Below, one piece after another: positions 1 through 12,300 of a DNA stretch of 64,000 nucleotides. Position 1 is the stretch's first letter; each line of letters begins with the position of its first letter. The notes below the pieces were generated by a model that was given only the letters and a program-made list of their open reading frames with translations, was not told where the DNA came from and searched no databases. The position numbers and the translations under genes are program-made. This stretch comes from Sclerurus mexicanus. Taxonomy: Eukaryota; Chordata; Aves; Passeriformes; Furnariidae. The stretch lies in the NCBI GenBank assembly GCA_013396755.1, contig VWZF01003003.1, forward strand, positions 7,173 to 71,172, written 5' to 3'.

Positions 1-707
1 TTTCCACTCCTCAGGAATCGTGACAGAAAACCATGAAAAAACCCCATGGGAAAACCCCCAAGAGAGAGAATAGATGTAGTCACACGGAAAACAAATGGGT
101 AAGATTTGTAGTGTTCCTCCCATGCTTTTATGGATGTGGATATATTTTTCCTAAGTTCTTTTCTTACATAATTTTTTTTTTTAAATCCTAATAAACAAAA
201 AAATATTTTGAATATATTATTCTACAGCTGTAAAATTGTCAGTATTTTCCTTACATGGGTAAGTTCTCAAACTGTACCTGATGGCAGAAAATTTAATAAA
301 AAAAAATAAAAAATTGGCTGTCAGTCCATGGACAATCTTTAAGAGGTAAAGTCAAGCAAAAAGTCTTAGCTTTGCTCTCCTACAGAATTTAGATGAGGAC
401 AAGTTTTCAGAGTTTCTTCAGGAATGTAAATAAATATCACCGTTAGAAGAAAAAACTTTTCTATTTCAAACTATACAGCTTCTCAGCCAGACCCAATGAA
501 GAAAGGGTACTCTGTATTTAGGTCCTGTGTTCTGCTACATCAGTGCAGCCCAAACATATACTTTCAAATATTTGGATTTCATTTGCAATGTGTTTACAAT
601 TGAATTTGGATTTAAACAGATTTTATGGTACTGATATATGCACATGAGACCAAAGCCAGGTTCAATACATTTTTGTTTGATTGATCTGTTCTTTCAGATG
701 GAATTTC
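1..707. other. AT-rich non-coding sequence; possible minus-strand 3' UTR
   Basis: No coding frame is supported here. If the exon pair at 813-1028 is real, this would be its 3' untranslated region. An ATTAAA polyadenylation-like signal on the minus strand lies near 291-296. Nothing else is recognisable. Confidence 0.3.
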
Positions 708-812
708 TTAGGCATGATTGTTGAGGTTAGGGATGGTAGTAGTGGCAGCTCTGATAGCTGCTGCAACCTTTGCTGATTTCTGTTCTTTCTTTTCACGTTG
801 TGTTCCTGAAGG

Positions 813-1028
813 TTAATCCAGGTCATCCTGCAATCAGTAGAAAAATTATGACTAAGTGAAACTAAAGGGGTAGCATTAATGAGTGTGATACTAATATGTG
901 TTCTTTCACTAAAGAAAATTGGTAAAAAAATAAATATGGTGTATGCTCACCTGTCGTAATTGTTCTTCTTCAATATACTTTTTTATTATTGTTTTACTGG
1001 ATATTTTTGTCACTGCATTTTCTTGTCC
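813..1028 (-). CDS. Candidate spliced exon pair, minus strand, unidentified protein
   Basis: I do not recognise this protein. On the minus strand an open frame of 26 codons (1028 to 951) ends in IIKKYIEEEQLRQ and is followed at once by a strong splice donor, CAG|GTGAGC, at 950. After 123 bp a pyrimidine-rich stretch ends in TGATTGCAG at 828, a plausible acceptor. Joining 951 to 827 keeps the frame and adds DDLD and a stop (TAA at 815-813). Past that stop the same frame stays open for 34 more codons, rich in A, K, Q and T, to TAA at 710-708. So either the protein ends at DDLD, or this is a decayed exon with one nonsense change. The upstream limit is unclear: a TGA lies at 1031-1029 and the only acceptor there is weak, while another frame reads coding-like just before it, hinting at a frameshift. 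Short exons can look good by chance in AT-rich DNA. Confidence 0.25.
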
Positions 1029-1060
1029 TCAGTTTTAGGACTAAGTTTTGACTCTTTGAG

Positions 1061-2934
1061 CAATTTTTCTGTTTATTCTGTAAAATCCAATTTTTTTTTT
1101 TAAATGTACTATTTATTACAACCATTTGTACATAGATTTTCAAAATGAGACAAAGAGCTGAGTTCTATTTTGACCTAGTTTTAGTGACTAGGCTGAATTT
1201 ATTTTTGTGCTTTCTTCTTCATTCGCACTTGAGTACACTGAGTTTCCATTAACTTTCTATTCTAAGTGAAAGTGCTGATGAGTACATGAGTAAGACTGAG
1301 CTACAGATTCAGTTATGTGGAAAAATGAATTAGACCTTCAGTAACACCCTGAAACATGCAAATCTATATGCAGTGAAACACATTTATTTTGGCTGTGGGC
1401 ACAAAACAAGGAAAGCTACAGAATATTATTATTGTTTTTTTCACCTTTTTATTTTATTTTTTTCTTAAGCAAAGCAAAAATTTAGTTTTTTACTAGTTTG
1501 TGATTATCTGTCTCATCCTGCTGAGAATTAATTTCAGTGGAAACACGCTTTATTTGCATTCATATTGTTTATATAAATATCATTATGTAATTATGATTCA
1601 AGGACTTGTAAGTGATACTTGAGACAGGGCAAATACTGTAGGGAGATGAGCTGGTTAGAGCCTGTCAAGTATTGCAATGAGAACTAGTGGCTACGTCTAG
1701 ATATTCTTTTAGTTTTCAAGGTGTTATTCACTGTATTACACTTCAAAAATATATTTAAGTATAAAAATGCATGCTTTTCAAAGCAAAGGTATTTTAAAAG
1801 CAATATGTGTTCCAGTATTTCTATCACGCACTAGAACAATTTTATCTTTCTTACCAGCTATATTCAGAGAATTTATTTTAATCAAACCTTACATGGTTTA
1901 GTTTTAGAGTCACAAGAACACACAGCAAATTTAATATTTACAAACACTTATAAAACTCACAGCACAATGCATATGAATTTCTTATATTGGGTGGAATTCC
2001 CTAAATATCCAATAAAGGACTTCTGATATAAAATAGCTATTCACGTGAATCCACATTGAGACCCACAGCAGAATGCTGTTCAGACACGGAAAGTCATTTC
2101 AAATTAGCTTAGGTCTTCCTCAAAACCCTTAAATAGTAATGAAATTGAACACGCATGCATGATACCATGCTTTGCCCTACAGCAACCATAGTTACAGATC
2201 TGCTTCTTGCCATTTGTTCTCCATTTAAAAAGAACAAAACATCACTGGTGAAATACATGCAAACATTCTGGTAATAAATCCCCTGGAAAAGGTAGCTGCT
2301 TCAATATGATACAGTTATCCCAATACCCTAGGTGAGGAGCTATTCATCAGGCCCATCTCATTGTAAGAGCTTAAGACTGAAATTCAGATCAGGAACAGGA
2401 TTTGAAGTTGGCTTCTAATAAGTGCTGGTTAGATTCAGTTTGTTAACAGTAAATTATTGAGTGTATTCAGTAAATTAATAAGATGAAACTAAAAAGATAA
2501 ATTTGAAGGAAGTAGTTTGGAAAAGTAATTATTTATGTTGTGCAGTGCTTTTGGATTTTTAATTTCTTTTCTCCTCTGGGTAAAACTTTGTAGCCCATGC
2601 AAAGAAATGAACTGGATCCCAAAGTCAAAGCAATGTGTACAAATCCAGAGTCACATCACTTGCTTCAATAAAGTTATTCCAGATTTAATCTGTGTTGATG
2701 AGATCAGAGACTGTCCAATAAAGCTTAAGATAATTGATAAAAATAACTTTGCTTCAGTTTTTTACTGATTAAGTGGTTAATGTGTTTTCATTGTGTTGAT
2801 AATGCCTAGTTTCACTACGCAATGCATATCTATTCAGAGTGGAAATGGTTAAATATGAAGAAGCCAGGTTATTATGCATTTCAATTCCAGAGTCAAATAT
2901 AAAAATTTCTATTATAGGGACAATTAATTACATC
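1061..2934. other. Unique AT-rich sequence, nothing recognised
   Basis: No repeat family, RNA gene or convincing exon is visible. The 77-codon plus-strand frame at 2535-2768 has no splice signals or family resemblance and is compatible with chance. Confidence 0.5.
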
Positions 2935-3267
2935 TCAAAATGGCAAATGTGCATCCTTGTCAGGTAGAGTGTACTCTGATGGCCTTTCCTCAAACACTGA
3001 ATGTGGAGATTTGATCTCTTCTAATGGTGCTGAGAAAAGGGTAATTACGCTATGGTCAAAGCTAATTTGCTTTCTGCCAGATGAACTGTTGTATTTTATT
3101 GTACGCTGACATTTTAAAGTAATTATGGCACTGTTGACCTTAGACAATTCCAGTTGTATCGCTGTCTACAGCTGCAGCTTCTACCTTTGGCTGGCAGACA
3201 GCAGCTGTAATGAGGTAATGACATGGACAGAGAGCACCATATGGGGCTCCTTTGAGATACGCAAAGC
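2935..3267 (-). CDS. Candidate terminal exon, minus strand, unidentified; two successive open frames
   Basis: I do not recognise the product. On the minus strand a good acceptor (TTTCCTTTCACTAG, ending at 3268) precedes an open frame (3265-3140) of 41 codons that starts FAYLKGAPYGALCPCHYLIT, has coding-like codon usage and ends DSDTTGIV plus TAA. A GTAGAA donor-like site also occurs inside it after CQPK. Just before that stop, the next frame over is open from 3165 to a TGA at 2937-2935. It encodes about 76 residues beginning TAIQLELSKVNSAIITLK and ending DKDAHLPF, again with protein-like composition. Two explanations fit: a single exon ending at 3140 with a chance downstream frame, or one longer coding exon broken by a frameshift near 3145, meaning a pseudogene. 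It could belong with the exon-like pair at 813-1028, but no linking evidence is visible. Confidence 0.3.
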
Positions 3268-6200
3268 CTAGTGAAAGGAAACAAGAGAATTTTAACATCA
3301 TCATTACAATCACCCATTTTTTGCAGCCATAAAAGAACCCATCCCCCCTGTACAAAAAGTGCCCTAAATACTTTACTTGCTCATATACTGCATATCTGTA
3401 TGTTTTTCTTCTGTAAATGGCAGTGTGCATTAAGAAGAAAGAGGTCAGGTAGAACTGAATGTGATGGACTGTTCTTTCTCTGACACAAGTTCAAAGGCTA
3501 AAGTCTATTGATTGAGATAAAAGCCTATGTTCTTATCTAATGTTAAAGACACTCCTTGTTGTCTGAAAGCTGTGCACATAATTAGGCTGAAAGAAAAGCA
3601 CTTCATCCAGAAAATCACTATAAACAGAGCTTCATTAAATGTAGATATTACTTAATTTAAAGGAGGAGGTTATTTTTCATTGATATATTTTAATGGTGAA
3701 TGTCTGGTTTTCTTTTTAAGCTAAGAAATATAATCATGTGCAGAGTTCTTCCTGGTTAATGTATCCCTGCTAGGACAGCAAAATAGATTACTATCATTCA
3801 CAGAGAGCAATGCTTTATTCTTTCAGAGAAAAAAAAATGGCTATTGAACATAAAAATGTATTGGTATAAAGAGCTGGTAGAAAACCAAATGTTACTGTTG
3901 CACTAAACATTTTCCTATGGTTTTGTGGTATGGGCGATAGAAATGTTCACTAGTTCAAAGCAGGTAACAGGATTTTACCTGTGTCATGCTCTACAGCTTA
4001 TATGATAAACGTAAATAGATAGTGGAAATGATTCTATGATTGGAAATCAGTTAATCTCCATTTGAGTTAGTTTCCCACAACAAGGTCTTGTTAGAAACAG
4101 TAAGAAAAAGGAGATTACAGTTGGCATGTGTCAGAAAAATTACATCTGAAGAAACAGGTTAGTCCCAGCATTCAGTGTTGCTCTTGGCTCTGAACTGATA
4201 ATATAATTTCATAGAAATCTAGTTTTCAATTTTGCACAGCTCATCTAGCTGTGACTGAACATTACACGGAGAAATAACCTACACATCCTAAAACCCTGTG
4301 TTTTGAGACTATCACCTCTTTATGAGGGGTTCTGGAGTAGGAATGGTGTTCTATAACTCTGGTTACTTGCTGAAGTTAGTTTTCTGGCCCAGCATTTCGA
4401 TGCGAGACACATAACATTTCTAATAATTGTCCAGATGTCTGTATGTTTCAGTTCTGCACTCCAGTCATATTTTTGGGGATGGGAGGTATGAGAAATAAAA
4501 AGGTCAGTTTNGAGGGATACTCTGAAAGCACCTTTCTTGTGTTTTTTTCCTCTTATACTTCTGTTATCCCATACAAAAACAGAAGCCTTGGTGGTGAACG
4601 AAACCAGGGCCATCATTCAGCACATAAAAGACCTGTGTTACCAACCACACAGAAAAACACTATCACTGTCTCTGACAGAATGACAAAAGGCATAAGCCAT
4701 GCCAGCTGCTTTGTGGTTATGTTTTCTGCAGTGATACTTTGCAAGAAGGCACAAAGAGAAACCAGAAAAGAAAATATTGTAAACAACCTGAAATTTAAAA
4801 AAAAAAAAGAAAAGAAAAAAGTCTACCTGTGGCATTGTAGCATAATACTGTAAAGCTGTAACAGTGAGACAGAGAGGGACAATATATTTTAATAGAAGGC
4901 AAGCACTTGTACTTAACACATTACCAAGGTGACACAAAAAGAAATAAATCATATTGCAGATGTTCATATTCACACAGCTGGCTTGGAAGAAGAGATTCAA
5001 GGATGTGAGATGATGCAATTGATCTTTATCCAAAATACAGAGCAGGGGCAAAGCAATATGACTGAGTCTATCTAGTCTTACAATAAAGTGGTTGGTCTCA
5101 GGCATCTGCCCAACAAGATGAGTGACAAAAAAATATCTATATAGCAAAAGAGCAATTTATCCCAAGATGTATAAACATATAGATATTTTCCAAATGAATA
5201 AGGTTAGATAGCATCAAGGGAAATGGATTATCTATATCCTCTTTTCCAATTTTGTTGTAATTTGTCCTGTGACTATTTTACAAAACAGATGGAATTTGAG
5301 GCTAAAACATCTTTGTTGTAACCTAAGGTTAGATGATGTAGCTGTTTTTTTTAATCTCAAACTGCATACTTGCTCTACATCCTGCACATCTTGTGTTTGT
5401 TCTGTATGCAGCAACAGCTAGAGCTTGAACTAAGACTCCGCTTTATGTATAGGCAGCAGCTTGAGTCAGTTGAGCCAGAACAGTTTTATCTTCATAGCCA
5501 AGCTAAGCTTGTCTCAGCTGGAAATTGCTCTTTACATGTTGGATACTTCACCAGTAAAGAATTACAAATCGCACTCTATTATTCTTGTTTTATGCAGATG
5601 TGACATGCATGGATTGCTATTCATGCAGCTTCACAGAAAAATGGCTTGGAATAGGGCAAGAGTCATTTGTGATCTTTTAAATTAGAAATGGGAATACGTT
5701 TTTGTGAATTATTAGCACAGTCTTTGTTTGTAGGTTGAAATTGTTGATGATGCCACCTACATTTCTAGGTTGAGGTCATGATGCAGGACAAGATCTTCTA
5801 CTGTTCTTTGCAGAGATGTGTTTTCACCCTTCAAACTGACTTCCATCTAATGTGAATTCTTATAAAAGCTAACAGAGGGACAGAGCAGAGCTTCAAAAGA
5901 CATAATTTGCCTTCCAGACTCCTAATAGGAACTTTGGTCTACATAGCCAAACATTTCATCTCAGCTCTGGATTTTAAAAAAAAAAAAAATCAAATCTTTT
6001 TAAAGATCTGACTTTGACAGCTAAATACTCATTTGCTAAAGAGGTGCTGATTTTTTGTCTCTTTAGGGCAAGTCCCAGTTTGTTTCTTCCAAGTCAGTGG
6101 TAGAAGAGTCTTTCAGCACATCTGGGTTGGTCCTTGATCAGGGACTGTTCATGCTCAGGGCAACCAGTGAGCCCCTTCCTCACCCTCAAGAATAGTTTTG

Positions 6201-8940
6201 GGGGAAATGGTACTTCTTTCTTATTAGTTTGTGCAAACCCTGGTTTATTGGAAGGCATCACGCCTCTGCTGCTCTCTGTGGTGACCACAAAGTCAGAAAG
6301 GTGAAAAATTATTCCAATTTCAGAGCTGTACTGCAGTCGAAATTTTTTTCTTCTAAATGCATGATTTCAACAGTAACAAAAAAGTCTGATACTAGCAATA
6401 GCTTTCTATTTATAATATTATAAAATGTTCTGCTTTGTAGGCTTCACTGTATCCTAATTTGGAAATTCTGCAGTGTTTCTGTGGTGCCCTAGCTGTCCTT
6501 TTCCTTCTACACTTTCCATTCATTTTAAGTGACCTAATCAATGAATTGTTATCTATCTATAAAACTAAATAGATCAGCTTGAGCTGCAGATGATTTCTGA
6601 ATTTAACACCTTTCTGGGTGCTCATGAACTTTCTGCCGCATTTAACCCCATTTGGCATAAGTTGTTCTATCTCTTTTAGCAAGAGTTTATTATATTTATA
6701 TCGTCAAAGTGGAGTGCAAGGTCACTTCAGAGTTACTTGTAATTGAGCTCATGTTAGTTCAAGAGATTAAGGGCACAGGTCTTCAGACATTAAAGCAGCC
6801 AAAATACATGATTTGTAATGAATCTTTATTCTCTCATTGGGTTAAATACAGTTCTGTTTCAATGAACTTAAATAAAATTTCCTTTAGCACTATGGCCAGG
6901 AAAGTTTGCCACTGTCTGTGCTTTAGGGACTCTACTGCAGAGTACTGAACTCATTGATCATGAAAATAGGACATTAAAGGAACAGCGCATTTAAAAGATG
7001 TTCTCTGGATGTGTGTTTATCCTTGGCTAAACTGGTCATACACAATTTCTGAGTGAGATCATTCAAAGCACTGTCCTACCTTCCCCAGTCCGTACATGAG
7101 AGGAAACTAATGACAGCGCATCTATATTATATTTCTACAAATCCTTCGGATGTTTGAGATAGGCAAAAACAATGAGTATATTTAGCTAAGTGTACTAGGG
7201 TTTGGGAGTTTTTCTCTGTGTGTTCTAAAGATTTAGACTCATATTTCCAGATTAACTGTAGAGAAGATGGCAGTGTTACTACCTGGTAATTCAATTTTTT
7301 ATCTCCATGACAAGGTACAATTGTTCTTCATAGTAAAGTAACTAACACCTTTACAGAGGGTGTCACACCTGAGCGAAACTGATGCTTATTTCTTGTTGGA
7401 AAGGGGAGGAGAGAGAACAATAAAAGAGGAGAATGGGATGTCAGACAAATGACAAGTGTTAAAAGTTTGCAGAGAGGGGGAAAAAGTGAACAAACATTGC
7501 CTATGTATAATGGTTTGTTATGGTTGGTTAGTTTATACCAAAAATAAAATGGTTCGAACTTAGGACAGTGTATATTTCAGCGATTTTATTCATAAATTCT
7601 GTATTTCTTTCCTTAATTTTCATATTTTTTTGCATTCTCTTAGGTGGTTTTACAGTACCTGAAATATTTTTGGATGACTCCACAGCATTTATATAGGTAA
7701 AGTTTCCCACCTCTTATTGTGAGAGAGTAATGTTTTGTGCAATTTTCCAAAATTCAGGATGAAAACTGAGTCCACTTATTTTAATTTTGCTGACTATTAA
7801 CTTCAGGTGGAAGACACAAATTCTAACCTAATAACAGCATGCATCTCAAGCTGGCACAGAAACCTGGTTTTGCAGATTATGGCTGGTTTAGGAAACCTCT
7901 GAACTGTCACATACTATCTGAATTAATGAGGCCATACAGGTCTAAGGTCTCTAAAAAGACCCATCTAGATTAGAATTGATTAATCCTGTGGTGGGCTGCA
8001 GGGTATTATTAGAGTGACAACAAGTGTAGGTTTTGTTTAAGCATAATTTCATAAAGATCATCAGCTGTATTGTGTAATTAGTGATTATTGTCCATAACTT
8101 GACTGTAGTGAAAATTTCTCCAAAAACCACTAACCTACATTTGCTGAGAAGTAACTCTATGAAGAAAAATAAAAGTCAAAGATCTGATTTGTTGTAAGAA
8201 AATGTGTTCAGAACATTTCCACATGCCACGTAAAGTAGAATACAAATCCCTTCAAATATTTAAATTGTTGACAGAATTCATATTTCTATATTATACAAGA
8301 ATTTGAAGTACTTTTTCACTTCTGCAAATAAAATTACTTTCAAATCAAACATGACTGAAAGATACTATAACTATCATATAGATATAGCTCAAACCAAAAC
8401 CACCATTCTGAACTCCATTTAGCATTTAAGAACTCAAAAATATTCTGATCCAAGTTTTATATCAGTTGTTTCTGTAATCAGCTAATATAAAGCCTGAGAT
8501 CCAAATACTAATAAGGATTTATTTCTCTTTCTCTAGCATAAACACTAAAAGCTAGGTCCAGTAGAGTTCAGAAGACAGTGGAGTTTGTAAGATATAAATG
8601 TGAAAAAAGAGGAAAAACAAGCTTAAGAAGTCTTTGTGGCTGGTTAAATAGCTCATGTTCTATAACTTTCCAGAAATAAATCCATAGAAGAAATTGAGCA
8701 CTTGGAAAAATGCTGCGTAAATCACTTGTCACCTGTTTGCATGGTGTTAATTATATAATTTAAAAAACTATTCTCCAGAAGAACAATGGACATTATTCTA
8801 TTAACAGACCTTTTTAATTTTTGGTTTGTGTTTTGGATCCCAATGTATAATCAGTTAAATATCACAAAACCTATTAGGTATCTAGCCTTTCATTTCCTAC
8901 CCTTCAATATTAAATGGTCAAAATAAGTGGTTGTTTTTGA
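3268..8940. other. Unique AT-rich non-coding sequence
   Basis: About 5.7 kb without a supported gene. It holds short homopolymers (A-rich at 4797-4820; A13 near 5976) and one ambiguous base at 4511. A 169-codon minus-strand frame at 4638-5147 is low-complexity in part and was rejected as a gene. No transposon end or RNA gene was recognised. Confidence 0.5.
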
Positions 8941-9330
8941 GAGATTATGATGACTGTAATGAGGTCTGACACTTGTGACACTTCAGACACGCAACCACCA
9001 GCAGCTCCATCACAACAAAGGAGCCCCGAGTGCAACACATTGTAGCGGTGGAGTTAGTTGTGAGTTCACAGCTTTGCACAGCAGGTGTGGCCACACATCT
9101 TTGCACCCCTAAACACACATGCTCATCCAACCTGACAGATCAGACAATGGCACAAAAAGCCCATCATCAATATCTAAAGAAAGACTTCACCTCTAAAGAG
9201 ACAAAGCTGTGTGCTGACTGCATTTCCAAATGGAAAACAATGTATATTTTATTAATGAAAAATAAATTGAAGCAGATATAACAAATGTAGTGTGGGTTTT
9301 TTGTTTGGTTTTTTTTTTTTTTTACATTTT
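8941..9330. other. GC-richer patch of unknown origin followed by a poly-T run
   Basis: Base composition between about 8960 and 9200 is richer in G and C than the flanks. A plus-strand frame of 83 codons (9030-9281) covers it, but it has no recognisable motif. An AATAAA occurs near 9263 and a T-rich run follows at 9306-9323. It could be an old retrocopy or decayed repeat; the sequence does not decide. Confidence 0.25.
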
Positions 9331-12300
9331 ACTAATGTGTATTCTCTTTCTTTCTAATATTTGCCTCCATATCATCATGCAAATAACTTTGTTGATCAGT
9401 TGTATCTTGTGTATGTTTCACACAACAAATGCAAGGAAGCTAGGGGACCACAATAAGAGATAAAAACCCCATCAATCAAGTGCAGTATGATTTTGCAGTC
9501 TTTAGTGTACAAATAGCATTTTTTTCTTTAATATTTATTTAGACAGAAACACAAATGTGTGAAATGAAGTTTTTAAAGTCAATTCTACCTTGGTGTTTGA
9601 AAAGTTTATTTTTAAAGAAGGAAATAGAAAATATAATGTTCTATTCAACTTAACAGCAACAGAGCATTAAAAAGTGAAGCTAGAAATATGCATATTTACC
9701 ATAAGGGAATTAGCTGGGCATTAATGGGCTCTGGAGGCTTATTTGGAGACAGCTGCACTTATCATGAATCAGGAAAGGGAAATAGCAGCCCTGGTGCACT
9801 GTAGGTCAGTCACAAATGTTGACTTCAGAGAGCTATAAATCTCCAGCATTACTTCAGCTGCAACTCTCAGAACACCCTTCTAGCATTTTCCTATAATTTA
9901 AAGATTATGTAAGGTGTATAGTGTGAGTGTTCGATGAAAATATTAGAGATAAATCCCCTAAGTGCTCCAAAGCAGCAGCTTCTGCTGAGCAGGATCATCT
10001 TCTGGTACACTTCAAATAGGAATTGCTGCTAGTTTTGTCAACAGTAGGAGGCCATGGATGATTGCCAAACAAAACAAGGACTTTTTCAATAAAATGCCTT
10101 CAGTTCTAAGCAGTCACAGAATATCTTCCTGTACTGTTTTCTTATTGATATTTGTAATTTGATATATTGTTTTATACTGACAATTCCTAGACAGAAATCT
10201 TAATCGTGAAATGAACTGAAGTAAAAAGCAATTAATCACAGTTAACTCCTTCTGGCATGTCCAAAAACATATTTTGTTGTCATTTCTGAATGTTGCAAAG
10301 GCATTATGCAGGCTCACAGATTTTGTATACCACTGTGAGGCTGCTGGTCATCTAAATCCGATATTTATGTGTTGAAGCTGAAAGCTTTTCAGAAAAGTGG
10401 CAAAACTTTTTAGCAAATTAACATTTAAATTACTGTGAAATAGAAAGGTGGTTTTATTGTTTTACCTGCATCAGCATGAGCTATAGGATCAGGCCGTTTA
10501 ACTCTTGATAATAGAACCTTGCAGTTATATATGCAGATTTTTTGGTTTCCACTTAGTTGGTGGGAAGAATTCTTGTAAAATACCAGGACAGTAGGAAAAG
10601 AATAAAATAGAATATCTAGCCTCTTTTTTTTGAAGATAAAGTGAAATCAATTATAAGTCACGTGTTTGCCTGTGATAACATGAGCTCAACTCACAAAACT
10701 CTGTATTCTAGGTTAAACAGCACCATGGGGACAATTTCCCCTTCTCTCCTGGAATCAGTACAGACTGTCTGACTGCCTTTTTGTCATGTATTTTGGAAAG
10801 CATGTTAGTACAATAAGAACAGATATATAAATTACATATATAAAAGTTTATTCACAGATCCTTAACCTGCAGAACCAAAGGGTTTCTGATTGTAAGGGGT
10901 GTTAGGTATATGTTTTTTCTCAAAATCTGTACAGATTATGGAGCAATCATTGTACTTCAAAATCACATTTTTGTGTGGAAATACTGCCCCAAAACTGACT
11001 TATTGCAAGTGATCAAGTGTCTGAACTAGAAAGCTCACATGGTTCAACAGAGATCCTGTCATTTCCAGAGGATATGAATTATGCTGTAGCATCTTTGTAA
11101 CTACTTCCATTTCCATATAGAAAATTTTTAATATGTTAGTTCTTATTCCCCAAACACATCTCAGGGCTCGTCTTTTCTCCCTACAGCCTGTGAGACCTTC
11201 CTTATTCTTCCTAGCGCTCCTTCCTGTGCTAGAAATTGCTTAGTTCTCATAACCATCTACCTGAAAAATTAAGAAAAAGAACCTGATACTGCTAAAAAAA
11301 AATTATGCAGATTGGCTGTTTAAAGAAACAATTAAAACCCCAAGCTTTATTCAGTTGTGTAATTTGTGAATTTTTTTAAGCACCCCAAGTTTTCTTTATG
11401 AATAATATATTGATAGTATCCTCTACCTTAGTCATTCAAGTCTTCGCAGTTTTACAACAGGATAAATGAGGACTAGTTAGTGACAGGAACGTCTGTAGCA
11501 CAGCATCTTGATTCACCATGGAAGAACATTCCTTTATCTAAGAAACCAGTAAAGCTATAGTCCTTTGGAGAAAAAAAAAACCACCACCAAAACAACAAAA
11601 CAAAACAAAACAAAAAAACCCAGGATATATAATTTTATAAGTAGAAATTACATAATAACAAATATTTACAGACCAGGTGGATTACAATTGCATAAATAAC
11701 CTTAATTTTGATATTTCCTAACTTCTTCATACATGTCTTCATATAACTTGCAATCAGAGTATTTTAGATGAGTTTTCATTAATTTTTTGGGGCTTTTAAA
11801 AAAGGGAATTTAAAAACCTATTAATTCTGTTCACATTTGGGATTCCCTCTGTCTTTAAATTTCAGTAACAGGAAAGGAAATTTTAAGGCTTACAGACTCA
11901 TATCTTTTGCTGACTGACTAGCAGACTGCAACAGTACACAATTACTCTCTCACTGAAGCAGCACAGAAAGGGGTGCAACACTGGTGAAGTAGTTTTATAA
12001 TGTCTCTTTAAGGGACAGATATTAGGCTATCCTTCTATCCACCATCAAGCTATCCCATCTCTTTCTTATCTCTGGCTTTCATTCTGGTCTCCACTTTCAC
12101 ACCTGTATATTATTTTCGCCTTGGATTCTCTAACCCTAAGCCAAAACCATTTTCTCAGTCTGCCTCAACTCCTTTTCAGATGATGCTCCAGCTCTCCTCC
12201 ATCAGACACAACCAGTTCTCCACTCAAATCTCCTCTCTTCAGTTCACATTTATTCAGATGAATGTGTTTTAACCTGCTGTTTGTTATCCTCTCACTTATC

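Noticed and set aside
4638..5147. 169-codon minus-strand open frame
   Set aside because: Includes a run of phenylalanine codons from an A-rich stretch, has no domain or splice support, and such lengths arise by chance over 64 kb in six frames.
5411..5551. Exon-like segment after TTCTGTATGCAG, with QQLELELRLRF coding
   Set aside because: The acceptor is good but the donor is weak, the frame is short and no family is recognised.
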